This document shows positions 1 through 10,143 of a stretch of DNA of 64,000 nt, piece by piece. This DNA comes from Roridomyces roridus (taxonomy: Eukaryota > Basidiomycota > Agaricomycetes > Agaricales > Mycenaceae). The notes beneath the pieces were generated by a model, which saw only the letters and a program-made list of their open reading frames with translations, was not told the DNA's origin and did not search any database. The stretch's first letter is position 1, and each line of letters starts with the position of its first letter. Both the position numbers and the translations under genes were made by a program. The DNA lies in contig JARKIF010000070.1 of NCBI GenBank assembly GCA_029378245.1, positions 62,001-126,000 on the forward strand. The letters run 5' to 3'.

Positions 1-37
1 GTTCCTAACCATCACCACTGACTCCGGAGTCCGAGCA

Positions 38-1118
38 ATGGACACAACTCCTGCCACCACCGGGAAAGAAATAAGAACGGAGGAATCTACTGGCACAACT
101 ACACTGACTCGCTCTCGTATTTGGAAGCCATTTGGAGACATCGTCCTCCAAGTCGAATCCACGCAGTTTCGTGTCAATCGAGACAGTCTCGCCGACCATT
201 CCACCGTATTTGCCGACATGCTCTCCATTCCGCAGCCTCCCAACGAGCCGGCTGTAGAGGGATGTCCAGTCGTGATTCTCTCTGGGGATAGTGCAAGGGA
301 TTGGGAGGCGTTTCTCGGATTCCTATACGACCCGTAAGACCGTCTTACTTTCCCTCAGCCCTCCAATCTTATTCTGAACAACAGATTCGCAGACCAAGAA
401 GCCCTTTCTTTGGAGGTCATAGCAGCTATGCTTCGATTGGGCAGGAAGTACGAGATCGCTGCCGCCGAAGCCAATGCGGTCCGACGTATGCACTTTGAAT
501 TTCCTAAGGACCTTGACGCCTGGGACAAGTGCTCAGCTCACTTTACGAAGATAGAGGACTACGACGGACTGCCTCTTGATATTTTGAAATTGGCCCACGA
601 GTTCGGAATCAATTCAAGCATTCCCGCAATCGCATTTTGTTGCTTGGAAATGCACTCTCTGGTATGTAGGCTTTCGTTTTTGTCTCGGCTTGTCTATGAA
701 TCTACAACACACAACTCAGGATTCTATTCTTACCGGAATGAAGCGCCCCGACTCATCCCGCATCGTGCTTCCCCCGGACGTCGAGAAAATGCTGGCGATT
801 GGCTTCGCGCGAATCATAGGCTTTCAACGCACGTCTTGTTCCTGGTTGGACGATGACAACGTCGTCCCCACAAGTTCGTGTACAGAAGGAGCTGAATGTG
901 GTCTTGGGCTCAACAAGCTTCGTCGCTGGTGTACCTCGAATTCACAGGTCGACCTTTTTGTGCTCAAAAAGTGGCATGAGGGTTTAGATGATCATTTTTG
1001 TGTCGATTGCGAAGAGGCTGCTCAAGATGCCTTCAACGCCCATCGTGTTAAAGCATGGGATGCCCTCCCAACTTTCTTTGGACTTCCGAAGTGGGATGAG
1101 TTGAAGGATGAAAAATAG
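38..1118 (+). CDS. BTB/POZ domain protein 1
   Basis: Three exons fit GT-AG rules and keep frame: 38-333, 385-661 and 720-1118, giving about 323 residues. The N-terminal part (FGDIVLQVESTQFRVNRD, then FADM and LSGDSARDWEAFLGFLYDP) is the BTB/POZ fold, a protein-protein interaction domain. The C-terminal half has a conserved WL-D/N-D-x-V segment and a cysteine pattern (CVDCEEA), then a terminal W-LPTFFGLPKWDELK block. The same architecture recurs at 3015 and 19727, so this is a local paralogous family of the kind expanded in Agaricomycetes. The partner and role are unknown. The start at 38 lies close to the window edge but aligns with the start of the paralog at 3015. Confidence 0.82.
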
Positions 1119-1371
1119 TGGTGCTTTCATGTTCCAGACAAGGATTCATCGACTTACCCACTGCTTAGATGTGGTTGCGATCTCAGTGCTGTTAGCATGC
1201 GTCCAGTTGGTTGCCGTCGGAATCCTCGCGGATCTTTCAATGTGTAGATGTGTCACAAAGTACATTCAATTCTATGAGTCGCCACCCTCCCGAGCCTACT
1301 GTACACGTAGGCATACAATGTCCGTTCAGATCCAACTCGATTTTATGTTTTATCCCATGTTTTCTACTTTT

Positions 1372-2675
1372 TCATTTTTTTATTTTAGCCAACATAAACT
1401 GGCGGCATGTAGGGAGACGCGTGAGAGGTGGGCACTGCGGCGGTTTCACGGGAGCGAGGACGCACTCGGACATGTTATCATCAGTCGAATCCTCGACCGG
1501 GGACGTCGGAGGGGTGGAGCACGTCGTGTCCGAGTCGGAAGTGAATAAAGAAAGGCGGGAAGAAGAGTCCGAGGAAGAACTCGAGCCGTAGTCAATGGAA
1601 GAGGCAGAACTAGTACTCGACGAGTACCAGGTGGTAGGCGCTGGAAGTTGGGGCGCGAACACCGGAACGGAGGCTGGGCGAGGCGTCTTTTCACAGTCAA
1701 CGGACAGTGGAGCGACATCCCACTCGCCGGTAAGCGTTGGAGACGCCGCCTTGACGTGGGTCGGCGGCACGACGAAACAATCTATGGCATTCATCGCGTC
1801 GCGAAACTCTGCGAGGGTGGGGCGCTTCGATGCATCGGGGCAGAAGCACCACTCGAGCAACTCGAAGGTGGGTTGCGTGATGCCGGGGAGTACGTGATAC
1901 AGATACTCAGCGTTGTCGCAGAAGGCAGCGAAATCCTCGTCGCTGAGCCTGGCAGAATCCCAGGGGGTGGATCGAGAGACCACTATGGCGAAGAGCATGC
2001 CCAGCGCCCAAAGATCGGATTGACGCGTTGAATAGGATTCACGCGCGGGGTTCAGAGATTCTGAAGAAAATATGAGTAACGATCGTGATGTGTAGAAATA
2101 AACACACCTGGGCTCATAAACATGCGTGTACCGCACGAGTGGTCTGACCAAGCTTCCCGCGTCGACATACCAAAGTCGGTCAGACGGATATTGGTGCCCG
2201 CCTCGTCGCAGAGGATGTTTTGGGGTTTGATATCGCGGTGCGAAACGCCGAGCTGGTGTAGGTGGTCGACGGCGTCAAGAATCTCACCGAAGACCTTTTT
2301 GATCTTCCGTGCGTCCCTGTGGAAGCAGCGATGGCGGAATAGGGCACCGTGAAAGTCGCCGCCGGGGCAGAGCTCGAGGACGACAAAGACGAGGTGGTCC
2401 TCCACAAATTGGCGGATGAGGGTGACGACGGAGACGTGGTCGCTGAGCATGGTGTGAAGCTCGAGCTCCGCGTTCTGCATCTCTGCGGTGCGAGACCCGA
2501 GCTCGTATGTCGGCATACATTTGACGGCGACGTATGCCTTGGTGCGGGAGTCCCAGGCCTTGTATACCTTGCCGTAGGCACCGATGCCCAGAATATTTAG
2601 GAGATGGATGGAGTCGTCGTCCACGGAGTAACCGGTGAGGTCAGGAAGGAGGGAGGATATGGGTGTCGAAGGCAT
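1372..2675 (-). CDS. Ser/Thr protein kinase, Ran1/Ksp1-like
   Basis: Two exons, 2675-2108 and 2060-1372, flank a 47-bp intron (2061-2107) and give about 418 residues. Kinase landmarks appear in order: glycine loop GIGAYGKVYKAWD, VAIK-type lysine in YVAVKCMP, catalytic HRDIKPQN, DFGMS, and an activation-segment end rebuilt across the splice as MSPE, followed by DLWALGMLFA. The lobe order and the GCG/CGT-type activation loop resemble the fungal Ran1/Pat1-Ksp1-Sks1 kinases, which act in nutrient and meiotic signalling; that placement is by inspection only. The C-terminal about 130 residues are Ser/Pro/Thr-rich and probably disordered. It sits between two BTB genes and diverges from the one at 3015. 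Confidence 0.85.
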
Positions 2676-3014
2676 AACTTGGTCGAAAGCAAAAGGCTTG
2701 AAGGGCGTAAGTCGAAGGAAGTCTTGAATGGTGAATGGTGGTAGAAGATGAAGAGTAGTTTGACGAATGGGGGCGTCTCAGAAAACTTAAGTACTCGAAT
2801 GCGAGACAGGGTGTGATCATATTGCCTCCGCAGTGGCACAGGGTCAAGCGAGACATTTTGAGGTAGAGTCAAAGTAGAAGCAAGGGCCATAGCGAAGATG
2901 GTGGTATGAGAATACCCAGCCGTTGAGAGTACTGGTTGTGGACAAAAGAAACCTTGTGGCACTTGAATGATGTGATCTGTCAAACTCTCTCTTCCTCTTC
3001 CGTCATCCCGCGCC
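2676..3014. promoter_or_regulatory. Shared divergent promoter region
   Basis: These 339 bases separate the start of the kinase (minus strand) from the start of the second BTB gene (plus strand). They must hold both promoters. No clear TATA box or other named site stands out, and no credible ORF lies here. Confidence 0.4.
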
Positions 3015-4117
3015 ATGTCGTCCACAGCTCCCTCTGCGAAGAGACAGAGAACGGAGGAAGAACCTACTCCGACTCGCTCTCATATCTGGAAGCCCTTCGG
3101 CGACATCGTCCTCCAAGTGGAATCCACCCAGTTTCGGGTCAGCCGAGATGTCTTAGCCACTCAGTCCCCCGTCTTCGCAGACATGTTTTCCGTTCCTCAG
3201 CCTCCCAACGAGCCCACCGTCGAGGCATGTCCCGTTGTCATTCTTTCTGGGGATACCGCGAAGGACTGGGAGCTGCTTCTCGATGTCCTTTATGAACCGT
3301 AAGATTGTCTTTTTTTTTTACAGCTAATCGTTCTCTCCAACAAATATCCCCAGATTCGATGACAAAGAAATGCGAACCTTTGACGAGATCGCAGCTATGT
3401 TGCGGCTGGGCAGAAAATATGGAATCTCCACCGCCGAGGCCAACGCACTTGGACGTATTCGCTTCGAATACCCTTCTGATTGTGCCCGATGGGAAGAGAG
3501 AGTTGGATGTGACGAGTTGAGCAAGATCGAGGATTACAGCGGGATTGCGCTGGACCTGTTGAAACTGGCATATGAATTCGGAATCAACTCATGCATTCCA
3601 ACATTGGCGCTCAATTGTCTGGCCGTGTACAGTCCGGTAAGCTGCTACATAATACATTCCGTGGGTTCCGGTGAAAACAAACTAAACTATGTACTTAGGA
3701 CGACATTTTCAACGGGATCGAACGCTTCGGCCAATCTCGGATTAACCTCCCTCCTGAAATCCAAACGCAGTTGGCCTTTGGCTTCATGAAAATCATGCAG
3801 TTTCAACGAGAAGCTTATCCGTGGCTCGACAACGACGAGGTCATTCCATCCGAATTATGCCAAGACAAAACCAAATGCACTACCTCACGCCACACAATAC
3901 GTCGCTCATTGTCCTGGAATGACTCCACGGACAGTGCCCTCTGTTTTCTTCTTGACGTCTGGGACGCAGAATGGTCTAAAAGTCTTTGTGATAGTTGTGC
4001 CGAAGCGGGTGCAACTTGGGTGCAACCATTTTCGACGCCACTCGCGCGAAAGCATGGGAAGCCCTGCCAACTTTCTTTGGACTGGCCAAGTGGGAGGGGT
4101 TGAAAGATCTGGAATGA
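3015..4117 (+). CDS. BTB/POZ domain protein 2, frameshifted C-terminus
   Basis: Exons are 3015-3298, 3354-3636 and 3699 onward. The N-terminus (WKPFGDIVLQVESTQFRVSRD) and the middle (FDEIAAMLRLGRKYGIS) match BTB protein 1 closely, so this is its paralog. In the last exon the conserved tail is intact in the DNA but in a different frame. An 11-bp tandem duplication at 4007-4027 moves the frame, so translation ends at 4103 with an unrelated tail instead of the family ending (AWEALPTFFGLAKWEGLK) that would stop at 4117. The BTB domain is unaffected. The product may still work, or this may be an early pseudogene. Confidence 0.75.
4007..4027 (+). repeat. 11-bp tandem microduplication causing frameshift
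   Basis: GGGTGCAACTT is followed at once by GGGTGCAACC. Removing one 11-base unit restores the reading frame shared with the BTB paralogs. Confidence 0.7.
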
Positions 4118-4398
4118 CAATTTTATCTTGGTACGCGTTTTCCCAGTCGTTGCTCGTGGACGCTGATAAAATGGTGCAGACGTATGTAACGGGTCTTAGT
4201 CTGCCCCATGGACAGTCACGCATCTGTCCTGGTATCAGATAAATATAATTTTGCTTGATTTTTTGAACAATCAGGATACTCCAGGAATGCTGCTACTCGC
4301 CGTGGGATCAATTCAACGTCAACGTTTCGATGTTTCGACCAGGAAAAGTCGAAGAATGACTAGAATCAGCCCTGCAGTTCAAATCCATCAGGATATTG

Positions 4399-5490
4399 TC
4401 AACGCAGCCTCCCTCTTGACTTGTCGTGCGATGCCCGGGACCGATGCTTTTCAGCCTGCGCGGCCCGGGCTGCACGTCGCGTCTCAGCGGTTGCTTGCTG
4501 CTCCAAACGCGCCAGATGCCGACTCTGCGCGCCCGCGTGACCCAGTAGTTTACCAGTGGCCACAGCGGCAATCCACGGGGAAAGCAAGCCTCTGATCCAG
4601 TCCAAAACGATATTCCATCCTGTTGGCTCCTGAGTAGCTGGATTTGCAAGCAAAGCGAGACGCACCGCGTTCGACAAAGACAAGTCCAACGAGGGCATAG
4701 AACGCCTTGGCGCATTCCCCGGCCGAGATCCAGTACGTGTCGTCACCCTCTCGACGGACGATCCTGAGATGCCTATGCACCTCGTACACCAACGCGAGCC
4801 GTGCCACCAATGGGCAACCCGTGAGTATGGTTCTCGTTTCCTGGAAAGTGTCAATGATGGTCTGCCCAAACAGATTCTAAACTCATATCCCAATCGGCAC
4901 GAGTGGTGCAGGGACGAGTTTGGATGGGCAAGATAGTGGCTATGGCTCTGTACACGTGAAGGCCGAGTGCACGATAGCCCTCGTCGGAGCGGACATCATT
5001 CCCCCAATGGATACGGCAGCCCGTGTCCGTCAGTGCAGCAGTGAGGAACTCGGATTCGATCACTTCCACCGGCAGCGAAGGGGGATAGTCTTTTCCCAAG
5101 GACACGCCCCTGGCTTCCAACGCTTCCCAGTTGCGAACATCACCAATTATCTCTTGTATGCGATTCTTGCGCAACGCAGACAGTGTCTTTGAATCAGCAC
5201 GCAGATGCGGACGGGTATACTGAAAGATACATGGCGGCATCGATGAGAGCATCGCCCAGCAACTCGAGGGGGTCATCTTCCTGCGGAGCATAGGCGCGTG
5301 AGACGACAGAGTCGGCGAGTCCTTGAGGGAACGGGGGTGGGTAGTCTGATGGGAATACCGGGTAATCGAATTCAATTGGTTTCCAGTTGGGTTCCTTGTC
5401 GAGCTGCTCCAACAAGTCTTTGGGGCCAAGAGGCTGTGGGATAGTGTCCTTCAAGTGAGGAACAGGTAGGGTATCCGGTGTTTGTCCCAT
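4399..5490 (-). CDS. RNase III-domain-like protein, possibly broken
   Basis: A minus-strand multi-exon gene starts at 5490 (MGQTPDTLP). It contains LELLGDALIDAAMYLS, which resembles the RNase III signature (LEFLGDSVL). Further exons carry a long stretch with LSALRKNRIQEIIGD, then TIIDTFQETRTIL, then AKAFYALVGLVFVERGWNIVLDW, like the second half of an RNase III fold (KADVFEALIGAIYLD, W). The last intron is clear: 4620-4665. The final exon 4619-4399 ends in an Arg/Ala-rich tail. Between about 5235 and 5215 the frame changes with no plausible intron, which suggests a 1-2 base indel. Family assignment is by inspection; fungal mitochondrial ribosomal RNase III-like proteins are an alternative. Confidence 0.45.
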
Positions 5491-5560
5491 GGGAGAAGAT
5501 AAAGTGGGCTGACCAAACAAGCAACGACAAAGAACTCTTCTGTTCTCAACCAGCATGCAA

Positions 5561-5716
5561 CTCTGTTTTCTTCTTGACCACTGGGACGCCGATCGGTCCA
5601 AACATCTCTGTGATAGTTGTGCCGAAGCTGGCAAAACCACTTTCGATGTCAGTCGCCCCAAAGCGTGGGAAGCCCTGCCCAAGCCCTGCCGATTGGCCAA
5701 GTGGGACGAGTTGTAA
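5561..5716 (+). pseudogene. BTB gene 3' fragment
   Basis: An open stretch encodes the C-terminal signature of the BTB paralogs (LCFLLDHWDADRSKHLCDSC, then KAWEALP and LAKWDEL, stop at 5716). It lacks the BTB domain and all upstream exons. Similarity to the 3055-4200 copy continues past the stop into its 3' flank (around 5740-5800 versus 4130-4190). It is a truncated duplicate that lies head-to-head against the RNase III-like gene. Confidence 0.65.
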
Positions 5717-6011
5717 GATCTGCAATGTTCATTCTATCTTGTATACATCGTAGGTGTCTCCCTTTCGTTGATGTCGTGGACACTGATACAATGACGCAGA
5801 TATCCAGGGTCCTCGAATATTATTTATTTGATTCTGCTGTTGCAGTCTCAACAACTTCGGCTTGACTTATGTGGCTCGGTTCAACTTCCTTCTCCTCCGA
5901 TGCAATTTTTTTATTCACCCCGGCAATACAGTCTCCGAATGTCACCGGAATTTTTTTGCAGAACGGTTTTGCCAAGTGAAACAATCATACTGCTCTCTCC
6001 CACCAATTCCT
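5717..6011. other. Spacer with BTB 3'-flank similarity
   Basis: The left half continues the duplicated BTB 3' flank. The right half should correspond to the 5' region of acyltransferase copy A, but no recognisable N-terminal start codon of that family survives. Confidence 0.4.
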
Positions 6012-7443
6012 TGCTCGGAAATAGACCTCGCCATTCGTGACCCCATCCTGACAACGGGCCTCCCAGTCGACGCACGGCTCGCCGCGGAAAAACTGAGAGA
6101 ACCGCTCACGAGTTTGATTGAGAAAGAATTCCCTCGAGCAGGCGCCAGAATTGCTGTCAGCAATGGCGTGCGTCTCCCTCCCCTTTCGTGCTTCCTTCGC
6201 TCCAGTTATGCTAGGTTCATGAGTTCCAAGTCCCTAGCTGTGGAGTTCACGGTGCAGGATCATCCCGAGGCGTAGCGGGCCGATCCTTCACGTCCCCAGC
6301 TCCCGATGGACGCATCCGACCTACCAGCTTCGCAGCCGTTTCTCATCAAACTCCCAGACATGGCTCCGTATTTGCGGCATAGCTCATGTCCCAAGTCTGT
6401 CGAGGCGTTCATCGAGGCCAAATGCCCGGTCGTTCACGTCCATGTCGTGACCTTTGACGACCTCACTTTTATTGGGGTGACAAACGCGCATGTTGCATTT
6501 GACGCGGTCGGTACTGGGACGCTCCTTGACGCGTGGGCGCGGGTGATTAACAGGACGGATATAAACGACATTGTCGGTATGAAGTGGGACACCCAGGCGT
6601 TCCAGAGCTTCGCTGGCCCCACCAAAGTCGCCAAGCAGCGCGGGTGGTATGATTTAGGGCTCGTTCAGCAGGTGTTGTTCATCGCGTTTTTGGTGTGGCG
6701 GATTTTCTGGGACCCGAAGGAAGTGGAGATGGATGTTCGCGTTCCAAGCGCGAGATCATGGAGAATTTGAAGAACGAGGGGTCGACCGAGTGGGTTGGGA
6801 GTTCTGACATCCTCACGGCCTGGTGGTACAAGGTTCGAATATCGTACTATTTCACTCATTCCTGTCTAATTGGCTTTCAAGTGCTATGGGCCACCGGAAA
6901 GACAGCACGCCGATACACATACATCTTCCCATTAACCTGCGCGGCAAGCCCGAGTTTCCCGTACTCAGCAGCCCGTACATATACATCAACAACACCGTGT
7001 TATCCATCGGAATATCTCCCATCCCCGCCAGTATGTTCCAAAAAGAGTCCGTAGGCCAACTGGCGCTCCGCTTCCGCCGAGCGATTCTGGCGTACAACGC
7101 GGACCCTGTGGGCATGCTCGATGACCTGCACTGGCGCTGCGCCTACCCAGGAAAGATGCTCTTCCCGTGCCCACCTGGCGCCGAATACTCTTTCCAGAGC
7201 AGTTGGCGCGCAGCACGCTTTGGGAAGTTGGATTTCTCGGCACAGAGTCAAATTGAAGGAAAGCAGCCCGGGAAGGGGCGAGTGGTTTTTGTTTGCCCGC
7301 TGTTCACGTCGGGAAAGGCTTATCCTTTGCGCGGGAGCGGGGCGGTGCTAATGGAGGATGAAGAGGCGATTTGGATGAATCAATTTAGAGGGGAGAAGGA
7401 TTGGGAAGAAGTGAGGAGGAGTGGAGATCTTTTGTTTGTTTGA
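6012..7443 (+). pseudogene. BAHD/HXXXD acyltransferase A, decayed
   Basis: The translated pieces match the intact copies B and D throughout: LAIRDPILTTGLPVDARL, then FDDLTFIGVTNAHVAFDAVG with the HXXXD acyltransferase motif, WVGSSDILTAWWYK, and the C-terminal GSGAVLMEDEEAIW. Several lesions are visible. The family start codon is missing. A TAG stop replaces the Tyr codon of the EAYRADPSRP motif at 6273-6275. A deletion of about 22 bases near 6743 removes part of the VRVPK...EEKRK segment and shifts the frame. The second intron junction near 6880 is also damaged. It is tail-to-tail with copy B, with 38 bases between the stop codons. Confidence 0.8.
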
Positions 7444-7490
7444 TTCGAGAGTAGCATAGAGTAAAAGTTGAACCAATCGAGTCAAACAAA
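7435..7490. repeat. Inverted repeat between convergent acyltransferases A and B
   Basis: Arms at 7435-7448 (TTTGTTTGATTCGA) and 7477-7490 (TCGAGTCAAACAAA) pair at 13 of 14 positions. Each arm covers the end of one reading frame. A hairpin here could serve as a shared termination or 3'-end region, but it may simply reflect that the two tails are homologous and face each other. Confidence 0.6.
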
Positions 7491-9024
7491 CACGATACTC
7501 CCACTACGACGAATCCCATCCCAGTCCTTCTCTCCCCTCACCTGGCTCACCCAAATAGCCTCGTCATCTTCCATCAACACACTCCCACTTCCGCGTATCG
7601 GGTAATGCTTCCCCGAAGTCACCATCGGAAACACAAACGCAACACGAGCCTGCTTTCCCTGTTTTCCCACCACGGCCCCAGAAAAATCAAGCCCTGCGAA
7701 TCCTGCCATCCGCCAATTGGTCTGGAACGAGTACTCGCCGCCCGGAGGGCACGGGAAGTGTGTCTGGAGCGGGTTCGCACAGCGCCAGCGTATATCGTCC
7801 CGTTGGCCGTCGGAGTCTGCGTTGTATGCGAGAATTGCACGACGGACGTGCAAGGCAAGTTCAGTTAGAGATTTTTCGTGGAACGCCTTGACGGGGAGGG
7901 GAGGAATCGCAATAGTTGAAGCGGCATTATTGGTGTATGGAGTCTCGGGGGTAGACTGGTCGGCGAATACCGGCTTTTCCCGCAAATTTACGGGGATGTG
8001 GGGATGGAAAGATGTGCAGTCGTTGAAACGATAACCCAGCGCCGTCTAAAAGATGTTCAATCAAACAGACCGGGATTAAGTGTACGCGCTCTCCTGACCT
8101 TGTACCACCATGCCGTAAGCACGTCGGAACTCCCGACCCACTCATTCGATCCCTCGTTCTTCAACTCCTCCATGATCTTGCGTTTCTCTTCTGCCAAAAA
8201 CGACTTTGGAACGCGAACAAAGGCCCCATATTCGTTTGGATCCCAGAAAAGCCGCCACACGAAATACCCAATGAACACCATCTTCGATAAAATCCCAAGA
8301 TCAAACCACCCGCGCTGTTTGGTGACTTGAGTGGGGCCACTAAGACTCGCAAAGGGCTGTAAATCCCAAGGCATGCCATCGATCGCGTCAATGTCCGTGC
8401 CGTTGATAAGACGCGCCCACGCGCCGAGGAGCGTGCTCGTCCCGACGGCGTCGAATCCGATATGTGAAGCCGTGACGCCGATGAAGGTAAGGTCATCGAA
8501 CAGCGAGACGTGGACGTAGAGCATCGGTTGTTTGGATTCGATGACGGCTTCGATGGAATGTGGACACGAGCTGCTACGCAGGTATTGATTCACTGCGTCC
8601 GGAACTTTCGACAGCGACGGAAGGGTCGGCGAAGGGACCTTCAAGTCCATTGGGAGCGTAGGACGCGAAGGGTCGGCACGGTAGGCTGCGAGGTGATCCT
8701 CAACAGTAAAGTTGACGCATGGCGAGTCTGGTCCAAACTTTTCGGGAATTTGAAATTCGTATGCCTATCAAGGATGAGGAGACGGAGAGAGAGATGAGCT
8801 AACACACTGACCCCATTTCGAAGAGCGATTCTCGCTCCCGCTCTGGGGAACTTTTGCTCAATCAGTGTCACAAGACTGTTTTCCAGTTGTCCAGCGTCCA
8901 GTCGTGAGTCAATGATCAGCCCAGTAGTGAGTATCACGTCGGCGGCCCCAAGATCCAGACCAGAACACGGAATTGTCCGCATTCCATCTGGGGGCGGGGT
9001 CCACTGAGAGTGGGTCCACAGCAT
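7482..9024 (-). CDS. BAHD/HXXXD-type acyltransferase B
   Basis: Three exons, 9024-8812, 8764-8099 and 8045-7482, keep frame and give about 480 residues. The HXXXD motif of the BAHD/transferase superfamily (CoA-dependent acylation of hydroxyls or amines) is seen in the segment around TASHIGFDAVG. A hydrophobic stretch (GILSKMVFIGYFVWRLFW) follows, so the protein may associate with membranes. The C-terminal DFGWG motif of plant members is not present; LDFSG occupies a comparable place. All four copies in this window share the same two intron positions. The substrate is not deducible, and membership of the polyketide cluster at 21-64 kb is possible but unproven. Confidence 0.75.
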
Positions 9025-9387
9025 GATGGTGGTTCGAGATCAAGAGGGAAATATTGGAGTTTGTTTGTTTTCGTGATCGATCGGTGTTTCAGTTTGTGGC
9101 AGGCGCTGTGCAGTGTCAAATTCCAGTCCGACAACACGGAAAGCAGTCTACTCACCAACGGTCCGCACCGATTTACCATCCGCCATCAAGTTATTGATTC
9201 ATGATAATCTTGAACTTCGTGGGAACTTGAACTTTATCACGCGAGGTACAAGCGGCAAACGATAAAGTGTCTGTCAAGAGAGACTTGAACTTGAACTTCT
9301 CGTGAGTCGTCGAAGCCAGTGTTCCGCTTTTGTTTGTTTGATTCGAGACTAGCATACTAGAGTAAAAGTTGAACTTGAATAATCGAG
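9025..9387. other. Spacer between acyltransferases B and C
   Basis: It holds the promoter side of copy B and the 3' side of copy C. At 9322-9396 it repeats the structure of the A/B junction: CTTTTGTTTGTTTGA (the last codons and stop of a plus-strand A-like copy) followed by the same inverted repeat (9333-9346 and 9383-9396). A convergent A-like gene must once have stood here. No ORF is credible. Confidence 0.5.
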
Positions 9388-9722
9388 TCAAACAAATGCG
9401 ATACTCCCACTACGACGAATCGCATCCCAGTCCTTCTCTCCCCTCATCTGGCTCAACCAAATGGCCTCGTCATCCTCCATCAGCACCGCCCCGCTTCCGC
9501 GCAACACAGAAGCCATTCGCAACGTGAACATCGGGCAAACAAAAGCCACTCGCGCCTGCTTTACCTGTTCTCCCACCACGGCCCCAGAAAAATCAAGTCT
9601 TCCAAATGATGCCATCCGCCAATTTGTATGGAAGGAATAGTCGCCTCCCGGAGAACACGGGAAGTCTTTCTTCGGGTTTGCGCAGCACGAGCGTATTTTG
9701 TCCCGTAGACCTTCAAGGTCTG

Positions 9723-10053
9723 TGTAACGGATGCGCAGCCATCAGACGCGCTGTCATCCAAATAGGGACACGGCTTTGACGGATCACTGATATGAATGTC
9801 GGCTTGCCTCGCGGCAAGCACACTGTGAAGATTTATCAAGGGTGCCACTGACCCTTGTTCTGTAGTTAGACATTACTTTGTATTCTTATTTAGTACGAGT
9901 GGCTCAGTAGTTAGTATATAGACACGGACTTTCGTAGTAGTTGGACAGCTTTCTGGAATCCGAGACCTTATCCACTGACCTAGAGTGCGATACATCGGCT
10001 TCTTTGAAGGTTCTTGCGGGGTCAGCATCGCCCTAATCGACGCGGACCTCACA
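9723..10053 (+). repeat. 5' LTR
   Basis: 331 bp, starts TG and ends CA, same sequence as 12642-12972. A primer-binding site after it is not obvious; TGGTAT about 9 bases downstream of the LTR is a weak candidate. Confidence 0.9.
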
Positions 10054-10143
10054 TTTTTTCAGTGGTATTTTTCACTTGGATTTTCCCCCCGTTTCTTTGA
10101 CCGTCGGACTGATCACCCGGTTGTCATAGAAATTTTTTTCGAC

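Noticed and set aside
1595..2031. Plus-strand frames opposite the kinase
   Set aside because: They are antisense to a well-supported kinase and show no family features.
9985..10143. Gag start inside the 5' LTR
   Set aside because: The frame is open there, but a start within the LTR is less likely than the methionine at 10144 outside it.
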